The position numbers were made by a program, and so were the translations under genes. The notes below the pieces were generated by a model. It was given only the letters and a program-made list of their open reading frames with translations, was not told where the DNA came from and searched no databases. 44,815 nt of DNA from Bacteroidaceae bacterium (lineage in GTDB: Bacteria; Bacteroidota; Bacteroidia; Bacteroidales; Bacteroidaceae). Location: the NCBI GenBank assembly GCA_017524545.1, contig JAFXVN010000009.1, forward strand, positions 1-44,815, given 5' to 3'. Shown here one piece after another: positions 39,487 through 44,815 of this stretch; position 1 is the stretch's first letter; each line of letters begins with the position of its first letter.

Positions 39487-40764
39487 CTATTCTTCTTCTT
39501 CCTTTTTTATGATGAAGAGCTTGTCGTTGCGCCGCACTTTGGTGGCGAGGGGGATGCTGATGTGCCAGCCCTGGCGTGCCGTCTGGACGGGTTTCAGGTC
39601 GTAGCGTATCTCGCCGACGGTGGCTCGCAGGGCACCGGTTGTGGGGCCTGTCACCAGAATGTCGTCGCCCACCTGCAGTTCGCAGGCTTCTATCTTGAAC
39701 TCCGCTACCTGCAGCTTGGAGTAGTAGCGCACCGCGCGTCCGCAGAGCACCTTGCGCTCTGTGGCTTTCGAGCCGTGGCAGTCGTTCCACTCCATGATGG
39801 TCTTGCCCAGGTAGTAGCCGTCCCAGAAGCCTCGGTTGAAGACCCGTGCCAGCCTCTCGTCCCATTCGTCGAGCCTTTTCAGGAACACCTCCTTGCCCTC
39901 GTCGGGATTGGCGAGTGTGTCGATGGCTTCGCGATAGCATCGCACGACGGTATCGACGTATTCCGGTCCACGCGCACGTCCCTCTATCTTGAAGACGCGC
40001 ACGCCGGCCTCAATCATTTTGTCGATGAAGCGGATGGTCTTCAGGTCGCGCGGCGACATGATGTACTTGTTCTCGATGTCGAGTTCCGTGCCGGTTTCCA
40101 CGTCCTGCACCGTATAGCGGCGGCGGCACAGCTGCATACACTCGCCTCGGTTGGCGGAGCGTCCCCAGTTGCTCTGGCTCAGGTAGCACTTGCCGCTGAT
40201 GGCCATGCAGAGCGCACCGTGGCAGAACATTTCGATGCGCACCTTCTTTCCGCTTGGGCCGCAGATGTCCTCCTCCTCGATGGCGCGGTGTATCTCCGCC
40301 ACCTGCTCCATGTTCAGCTCCCGTGCCAGCACCACCACGTCGGCAAACTGTGCGTAGAAGCGCAGAGCCTCCACGTTGCTGATGTTCAGTTGTGTGCTCA
40401 GGTGCACTTCCTGTCCGATTTCCCGGCAGTAGAGCATCACCGCCACATCGCTTGCAATCACGGCGCTGATGCCTGCGGCTTTGGCGGCATCCAGGATGCG
40501 GCGCATCAGGTCGAGGTCTTCGCCGTAGATGATGGTGTTGACCGTCAGGTAGCTCTTGATGCCGAAGCGTCGTGTCTCCTCGGCAATGCGGCGTAGGTCA
40601 TCGATGGTGAACGTGCTGGCCGAGTGCGCCCGCATGTTCAGGTTCTCTATGCCGAAGTAGATGCTGTTCGCCCCTGCGCGTATGGCGGCAGCCAGACATT
40701 CCGGCGACCCCACAGGGGCCATTATTTCTAATTCATAGTTGACTTTCGTCGAGCTTTGCTTCAT
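39487..40764 (-). CDS. U32 family peptidase-like protein (tRNA/rRNA hydroxylation type)
   Basis: A 425-residue U32 protein. Despite the peptidase name, E. coli relatives TrhP and RlhA act in prephenate-dependent RNA hydroxylation with an Fe-S site. Motifs: EIMAPVGSPECLAAAIRAGANSIYFGIE, VHLSTQLNISN, and the Cys cluster FCHGALCMAISGKCYLS...GECMQLCRR. A C-terminal small beta-barrel domain covers about 340-425. The first residues (MKQSSTKVNYELE) appear partly written by heptad-like DNA. Own promoter with a GC-rich hairpin in the leader. Confidence 0.92.
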   Translation of the reverse strand: MKQSSTKVNYELEIMAPVGSPECLAAAIRAGANSIYFGIENLNMRAHSASTFTIDDLRRIAEETRRFGIKSYLTVNTIIYGEDLDLMRRILDAAKAAGISAVIASDVAVMLYCREIGQEVHLSTQLNISNVEALRFYAQFADVVVLARELNMEQVAEIHRAIEEEDICGPSGKKVRIEMFCHGALCMAISGKCYLSQSNWGRSANRGECMQLCRRRYTVQDVETGTELDIENKYIMSPRDLKTIRFIDKMIEAGVRVFKIEGRARGPEYVDTVVRCYREAIDTLANPDEGKEVFLKRLDEWDERLARVFNRGFWDGYYLGKTIMEWNDCHGSKATERKVLCGRAVRYYSKLQVAEFKIEACELQVGDDILVTGPTTGALRATVGEIRYDLKPVQTARQGWHISIPLATKVRRNDKLFIIKKEEEE

Positions 40765-40789
40765 AGATCACAATTCAAAATTTTTCGCC

Positions 40790-40809
40790 TCGCACAGATG
40801 CCTGTGCGA
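40790..40809. other. 8-bp hairpin in the U32 gene leader
   Basis: TCGCACAG (40790-40797), loop ATGC, CTGTGCGA (40802-40809): a perfect, stable hairpin 25 bases upstream of the U32 start codon and about 14 bases downstream of its -7 box. It could affect mRNA stability or translation. Confidence 0.55.
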
Positions 40810-40823
40810 ATACAATTCAGCTG

Positions 40824-40860
40824 CAAAGGTACAACATTTCCTTCACAATTCACAATTCAG
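40824..40860 (-). promoter_or_regulatory. Promoter of the U32 gene with GAATTGT heptads
   Basis: TACCTTTG on the minus strand (40831-40824), preceded by tandem GAATTGT heptads (40860-40841). The leader is about 55 bases. Confidence 0.7.
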
Positions 40861-40915
40861 AAACCAGAATTATATGTAAGGCGGCAGAAACACAGCATGT
40901 GTTGCTGTTCTCATA

Positions 40916-41274
40916 TCATACATACGAAGCTTGTTTCTCCAAGCACGCCATTTGCGGATTGTAGGTATAGCCCACGATGGTTCCGTCCATGATTTTGTGG
41001 ATGATGGCGTCCACGACAGGAAGAGGCACAATAAACCATTCCTGTGGTTGATGCCCAATACCCTCGTTATCGAAGACTGTAACTTGGAACTGCACAGGCT
41101 TCAGCAGCTGGTGTATGATGTCCTCGAACTTCTGGGAGTGCAAGTTCACCACCTTATATGTCGCTACAATCTTGACGGGTGCCATCAGATAGGTGGGTTC
41201 GTTCTCGGCGTTGCCGTAGCCTTGCCTGTCTGCAGGTAATGAATATCTACGATGTTGTTGCTATTCTGTTCCAT
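40916..41274 (-). pseudogene. Truncated GIY-YIG (T5orf172-type) nuclease
   Basis: The open frame up to 41185 encodes MAPVKIVATYKVVNLHSQKF, then VFDNEG and EWFIVPLPVVDAIIHKIMDG, the conserved C-terminal half of Bacteroidota GIY-YIG nucleases of the T5orf172 type. In the same frame upstream, NAENEPTYL continues the family pattern but without a start, while an ATG at 41274 opens a different frame (MEQNSNNIVDIHYLQ) that stops within it. The catalytic GIY-YIG half is missing. It is a decayed gene, beside the DUF3990 cassette. Confidence 0.7.
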
Positions 41275-41284
41275 GATATAATTA

Positions 41285-41330
41285 TTTTTCACTTTTCACT
41301 TTTCACTTTTCACTGTTTGTCGTACCTTTG
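41285..41330 (+). promoter_or_regulatory. TTTTCAC-heptad promoter of the DUF3791/DUF3990 cassette
   Basis: Four tandem TTTTCAC heptads (41285-41313), then TTTGTCG and TACCTTTG (41323-41330), then CCCTCAGAA. The start codon is at 41351. Nearly the same sequence stands before the orphan antitoxin at 42323-42370. Confidence 0.8.
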
Positions 41331-41350
41331 CCCTCAGAAATCATTCGCTT

Positions 41351-41578
41351 ATGAAGATGGACTATAAGATTCTTAGCTTTGTTATCTTCTGCGTGGGCAG
41401 TGTGGCTGATGCTTTGAAGATGAGTGCGAAGGATGTATATCATCGGATGTCCGACGGTGCAATCATCTCCGACTACATCGTTCCTTGCTATGACGTGTTA
41501 CATACGTTCTCGCGTGAATACATTGTTGAAGACCTTGTAGATTTGATGAACAAGAAGGGCGTCCTGAAAGCAGCATGA
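41351..41578 (+). CDS. DUF3791 domain protein
   Basis: A 75-residue protein matching DUF3791, with KILSFVIFCVGSVADALKMS and SDYIVPCYDVLHTFSREYIVEDL. It is all-helical with no membrane segment or catalytic motif. It is the first gene of a three-gene cassette and overlaps the DUF3990 gene by four bases (ATGA). In similar loci such small proteins accompany DUF3990, suggesting an antitoxin or chaperone role; this is inference. The start could also be the ATG at 41357. Confidence 0.8.
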   Translation: MKMDYKILSFVIFCVGSVADALKMSAKDVYHRMSDGAIISDYIVPCYDVLHTFSREYIVEDLVDLMNKKGVLKAA

Positions 41579-42045
41579 GATTCTATCATACCTCCAACAC
41601 TATCGTGTCTGAACCTGATGTTCGCCATTCGCGCAAGCATCTGGACTTTGGCCTTGGCTTCTATCTCACCCCTTTGGAGAAGCAGGCTCGTGATTATGGA
41701 CTGCGCTTCATTCGTCGTGGCGAGCCAGCAATCTTGAACATCTATGAGCTTCCCGATGAGATTGCCGACATCAGCCGCAAAGTCTTTCCTGCATACGATG
41801 GTGAATGGCTTGATTATGTCACTGCTTGCCGTAAAGGTCTGCCCCATAAACAATATTACATCATTGAAGGGGGCATTGCCGACGACCAAGTCTTTGATAC
41901 CGTTGACCTTTATCTTCAGGGCATCTACACTCGTGAGCAGGCACTTGACCAACTGCAATGGAAAAAGCCCAACCATCAACTTTGCATCACCTCTCAGCGA
42001 GTGATTGACCACTTCCTCCTGTTTGTTGAATCTGTCACCTTGTAA
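41575..42045 (+). CDS. DUF3990 domain protein (ADP-ribosyltransferase-like, putative toxin)
   Basis: A 156-residue DUF3990 protein. The N-terminus MRFYHTSNTIV followed by SRKHLDFGLGFYLTPLEKQARDYGLRF fits the H...GxGFY pattern of the diphtheria-toxin-like ADP-ribosyltransferase fold to which this domain has been related. QYYIIEGGIADDQVFDTVDLY follows in the centre and QLCITSQRVIDHF near the end. It overlaps DUF3791 upstream and is followed after 3 bases by a second small helical gene, so it may be a toxin held by two small partners. The target is unknown. Confidence 0.8.
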   Translation: MRFYHTSNTIVSEPDVRHSRKHLDFGLGFYLTPLEKQARDYGLRFIRRGEPAILNIYELPDEIADISRKVFPAYDGEWLDYVTACRKGLPHKQYYIIEGGIADDQVFDTVDLYLQGIYTREQALDQLQWKKPNHQLCITSQRVIDHFLLFVESVTL

Positions 42046-42048
42046 TAT

Positions 42049-42258
42049 ATGCAAGCGAATCCCATACTTCTTCAACGCAAATACGCACGTATCGTCAAGT
42101 TGTTTGCAGAGCAGACAGGCTTGACCTACGAACAGGCTTTGGACTTCTTTTATAATTCCAAGACCTTTGAACTGATTAGTGAAGGTGTGGCGGATATGCA
42201 TTGTTTTAGCGATGAGTATTTGGCTGAGGAGTTGGCAATAGAGAGGGAAAAGCAATAG
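42049..42258 (+). CDS. Small helical protein, DUF3791-like
   Basis: A 69-residue protein, LLQRKYARIVKLFAEQTGLT followed by YEQALDFFYNSKTF and SEGVADMHCFSDEYLAEEL. The helical pattern resembles DUF3791 proteins and it is the third member of the trio, starting 3 bases after the DUF3990 stop. Likely a partner or antitoxin of DUF3990 by context alone. Confidence 0.7.
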   Translation: MQANPILLQRKYARIVKLFAEQTGLTYEQALDFFYNSKTFELISEGVADMHCFSDEYLAEELAIEREKQ

Positions 42259-42322
42259 TCATTCTTTCTTTGTCATCTTTTCGTAGAGTCTGAAGAGGCA
42301 TTCCTGTTTCATAACTAAATTA

Positions 42323-42361
42323 TTTTTCACTTTTCACTTTTCACTTTTTGTCGTACCTTTG
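42323..42361 (+). promoter_or_regulatory. TTTTCAC-heptad promoter of the orphan antitoxin gene
   Basis: Three TTTTCAC heptads (42323-42343), then TTTTTGTCG and TACCTTTG (42354-42361), then CCCTCAGAA. It differs from the 41285 copy mainly by one heptad. The ATG follows at 42390. Confidence 0.8.
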
Positions 42362-42389
42362 CCCTCAGAACTATAAAGCACTTGGCATT

Positions 42390-42659
42390 ATGACAGCATT
42401 GGCAAAGCGTATATCAGAGACTCCCATGGCTCCATATACGACACTTTTAAGAACGATGAGTCCTCGCCACAAACAGATTGTGGTGACATTTCTCACCGAG
42501 TCCATGAAGGAGGGTAATGACACAGAACCTGCGTTGACCGAAGAGGAACGCAAAAGGGACTTGATGTCTTTGGCTGGCTGCTGGGCAGACGACCCAGAGG
42601 ATGCTGCCCGGATGGAAGCTGCCATCAAGGACGGTCGCAAGAATGAATATATGTTATAA
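42390..42659 (+). CDS. Antitoxin-like small protein without adjacent toxin
   Basis: An 89-residue protein starting at the ATG at 42390 (MTALAKRISETPMAPYTTLL). The C-terminal part LMSLAGCWADDPEDAARMEAAIKD resembles the toxin-wrapping tail of VapB-like antitoxins that in Bacteroidota usually precede a PIN-domain toxin. No PIN or RelE gene follows: the next 88 bases hold only a CCCCTCCC palindrome, then the GDPD gene. So it is an orphan antitoxin, a remnant, or acts on a toxin elsewhere. It has a copy of the cassette promoter. Confidence 0.65.
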   Translation: MTALAKRISETPMAPYTTLLRTMSPRHKQIVVTFLTESMKEGNDTEPALTEEERKRDLMSLAGCWADDPEDAARMEAAIKDGRKNEYML

Positions 42660-42688
42660 CCGGCATCAATGATTCATCAATAGCGCAA

Positions 42689-42720
42689 CCCCTCCCCGTA
42701 CCCCGCAGCATAGGGAGGGG
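42689..42720. repeat. CCCCTCCC/GGGAGGGG palindrome
   Basis: CCCCTCCC (42689-42696) pairs with GGGAGGGG (42713-42720) around 16 bases, 29 bases after the antitoxin stop. Same family as the elements at 4007, 8009, 20875 and 21610. Confidence 0.75.
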
Positions 42721-42747
42721 AAACGCTTTTCATGGAAGAAGACAAAT

Positions 42748-44646
42748 ATGAAGAGAAGACTTTACGTAACAGCCCAACTCGCCCTTTTCGCCCTAACTTC
42801 TATTTGGGCACAGGGGAAGTTCTACATCTACAGTCAAGGAGAGCTGATGTACTCTGCCAGCGTGGAGACGGTGGACAGTATCATCTTCAAGGAAAGCAGC
42901 CGTCCCGAGGCCGACATCCTGGATGTGGTATTTAAGGCCGACGGCACCGCAGAAGATGTCTCGCCGATGAAAAACAGGGTGGAATGCCCGGCTAAGGGCG
43001 GCCTTACAACCTATTGGAACAACACCTACAAGCGTTATGTGGCCAGCTTCAGCAACGACTGGGGCGGCAATGTCTACGGCTACTACAAGGTGGACTATAC
43101 GAACAACACGCAGATACAACAGGCACTTGCCGACGGGCATTCGCTTGAGATTCTGGTGATGGGTGACTATTCAGGAACCATTCCCAACGTGGAGGCAAAG
43201 CCCTTCAGCTCGATGCAGTCGGGCGGCACGGGCTTCCTCATCAGCACCACCAGCGGCTCGCGCCAGAACGAGCTCACCTTCCTGCCCAATGTGAGCACCA
43301 GCGGCAGCAGCACATGGCGATGGACCACGAGCGGCATCGTGCCGAAATCACGGACGTACTACCACGTCATCGGCGTGTGGAACAAACAGGAAAAGAAGTC
43401 ATACATCTATGTCGATGGCGAACTACGCAAAACCATAGACGCCCCCGGCTCGTATATTCACCCGACAAGTGGTGCCACTTGGTTCTGTCTGGGCGGCGAC
43501 CCCGCCAATGCCACCTCTGCCCAGTCGGGATGGAGCGGCGACCTTGTGTTGGCACGTATCTACGACAAGCCGCTCGAACCCTCCGAGGTGGCTGCGCTCT
43601 GGAACGAGGTGGCAAAATTCCAGGCCAATGCCGAGCCAGACATGATAACGGACATCAGTTTCCTTTCTGGCATGGCCGTCAAAGCTGGCAGCTACTACGC
43701 CATTGAGGGAAAAGGCTTCGCCGAGGGCGACAAACTGAACCTCATTCCGGCGGTCACAGAGGGCAACGGCTTCACGGTCGATGTGGAAACCACTGGCGAC
43801 AACGGGGTGCGCTTCCAGTTGCCGGCAGAACTCACCACAGGCACCTACCGCATGGTTCTCGTGCGTGGCGAGAAGAAGCAGGACTTGGGGCAGACCTCTT
43901 TCAACGTGGTGACGACAATGCCACGAGGCTGTAAGGTGATAGCCCATCGTGGCTATTGGGACATTGCAGGTGCGGCACAGAACTCGCGCCGTTCGTTGCA
44001 GAATGCTCTCGACCTCAACATCTATGGCTCCGAGACAGACGTCTGGATTACCTCCGACGGTTGCATGATGGTCAACCACGACGCGACCTTCAACGGCGTA
44101 AGGATTGAGACCGCCACAGCAGCAAAGGCCCAGAGCCTAACGCTCTCAAACGGCGAGAAGATGCCTACGCTGGAAGAGTTTCTGGAAATGATGCAGGCGT
44201 CCGATAGTCCCACAAAACTTATCATCGAGATTAAAACCCATTCCTACGCCTCACGCAACCTCGCCGCCGCCGACAGCACGGTGAACATGGTGCGCCGCAT
44301 GGGTCTGCAAGACCGCGTCGAGTACATCGCCTTCAGTCTTGACATCTGCAAACGGCTCGTGCAAAATGATCCCGATGCCTGCGTGGCTTACCTGAACGGG
44401 GACATCTCCCCCTCCCAGTTGCATGAGTACGGCATTACGGGACTTGACTACACGGCAGCAAACTATCGCAACAATCCATCGTGGGTGACTTCGGCTCATT
44501 CACTGGGGATGACCACAAACGTGTGGACCATCAACAGCGAGTCGGAAATAATCGAGATGAACAATATGGACATCGATTTCGTCACCACGAACAACCCCGA
44601 AGGGGCAGCAAGGATTCTCCGATACTATGAGGATGCGCAGCAATAA
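42748..44646 (+). CDS. Secreted LamG + glycerophosphodiester phosphodiesterase protein
   Basis: A 632-residue multidomain protein. A signal peptide (MKRRLYVTAQLALFALTSIWAQ) is followed by a short strand region (FYIYSQGELMYSASVETVD), a concanavalin/LamG-like domain (about 85-290, with YHVIGVWNKQEKKSYIYVDG), an IPT/Ig-like domain (about 300-392) and a GDPD TIM barrel (about 397-625). The GDPD site is intact: H400 R401 G402, SETDVWITSDG and VNHD. It should hydrolyse glycerophosphodiesters outside the cytoplasm, perhaps from lipids or teichoic-like glycans, with LamG giving ligand binding. A terminator-like palindrome follows. Confidence 0.9.
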   Translation: MKRRLYVTAQLALFALTSIWAQGKFYIYSQGELMYSASVETVDSIIFKESSRPEADILDVVFKADGTAEDVSPMKNRVECPAKGGLTTYWNNTYKRYVASFSNDWGGNVYGYYKVDYTNNTQIQQALADGHSLEILVMGDYSGTIPNVEAKPFSSMQSGGTGFLISTTSGSRQNELTFLPNVSTSGSSTWRWTTSGIVPKSRTYYHVIGVWNKQEKKSYIYVDGELRKTIDAPGSYIHPTSGATWFCLGGDPANATSAQSGWSGDLVLARIYDKPLEPSEVAALWNEVAKFQANAEPDMITDISFLSGMAVKAGSYYAIEGKGFAEGDKLNLIPAVTEGNGFTVDVETTGDNGVRFQLPAELTTGTYRMVLVRGEKKQDLGQTSFNVVTTMPRGCKVIAHRGYWDIAGAAQNSRRSLQNALDLNIYGSETDVWITSDGCMMVNHDATFNGVRIETATAAKAQSLTLSNGEKMPTLEEFLEMMQASDSPTKLIIEIKTHSYASRNLAAADSTVNMVRRMGLQDRVEYIAFSLDICKRLVQNDPDACVAYLNGDISPSQLHEYGITGLDYTAANYRNNPSWVTSAHSLGMTTNVWTINSESEIIEMNNMDIDFVTTNNPEGAARILRYYEDAQQ

Positions 44647-44730
44647 TGTAACATCTTCCTTTTTCCCTGCAACATAACACATATTACCAGCTTTCAAAGG
44701 GGACTGAAATCAATCCTTGTTGCAACTTCC

Positions 44731-44751
44731 AAAAATGGGACTCCCATTTTT
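44731..44751 (+). terminator. Intrinsic terminator after the GDPD gene
   Basis: AAAAATGGG (44731-44739), loop ACT, CCCATTTTT (44743-44751): a perfect hairpin ending in a T-run, 84 bases after the stop. The rest of 44647-44815 shows no gene. Confidence 0.7.
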
Positions 44752-44815
44752 ACAGTATCACAGTCCGACAGCTTGACTAACCAGTTTTTCAAAAAATACA
44801 AAAAGAGGAAGCGCC

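Overview
The window looks like chromosomal DNA of a member of Bacteroidota, order Bacteroidales, probably Prevotellaceae-like. The genus is an inference. The supporting signs are repeated promoters of the Bacteroidota type (TTTG or TTG, about 20 bases, then TAnnTTTG), families typical of the phylum (S41 CtpA-like protease, YbeY with an altered His motif, DUF4143 ATPase, DUF3791/DUF3990 genes, LpxL-like acyltransferase), and many 7-base tandem repeats (TATGAAT, TTTTCAC) between genes.

Left part (1-17.8 kb). Housekeeping genes dominate: a MazG-like pyrophosphohydrolase and deoC; an S41 protease, ybeY and ruvB; then, on the minus strand, a HEPN/MNT toxin-antitoxin pair, an NfeD/SPFH pair, a membrane-anchored HTH regulator, a secreted beta-helix protein and a secreted protein of unknown role; then murQ and bcp; then capA, a large cation/proton antiporter and nadA. 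Between them lie a frameshifted lipoprotein, the 3' end of a lost outer-membrane protein and a 149-bp nested inverted repeat.

Middle (17.8-26.5 kb). A 425-bp gene-free region between nadA and a divergent TrmH-type methyltransferase carries a cluster of DnaA-box-like 9-mers and is a candidate replication origin. Downstream are an exact 21-bp-period palindrome array, argS behind a textbook promoter, an RNase H, a membrane sulfatase of the LTA-synthase/phosphoethanolamine-transferase type, an MsbA-like exporter and a DUF4143 ATPase. Two of these genes (argS and the sulfatase gene) carry in-frame palindromic insertions.

Glycan cluster (26.6-38.6 kb). Four GT2 or GT4 transferases, a pyruvyl-transferase-family protein, a hexapeptide acetyltransferase, a WbsX/GH99-like protein, a Stealth phosphotransferase and a GT32-type transferase are on the plus strand. 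They face a minus-strand operon of an LpxL-like acyltransferase and two tandem GT2 paralogues. The core (26.6-34 kb) is visibly richer in A+T than its flanks, which suggests horizontal acquisition. No flippase, polymerase or initiating transferase is present, so the genes probably decorate an LPS core or short oligosaccharide, or finish a pathway encoded elsewhere. The upstream MsbA-like exporter and sulfatase fit an envelope-glycolipid theme.

Right part (38.7-44.8 kb). A short sigma-70 factor and a U32 peptidase are followed by a small accessory island: a decayed GIY-YIG nuclease, a DUF3791/DUF3990/DUF3791-like trio and an orphan antitoxin. The trio and the antitoxin are driven by near-identical promoters with TTTTCAC heptads. 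A secreted LamG/GDPD protein and a terminator-like palindrome close the window. No rRNA, tRNA, CRISPR array or transposase gene was seen.
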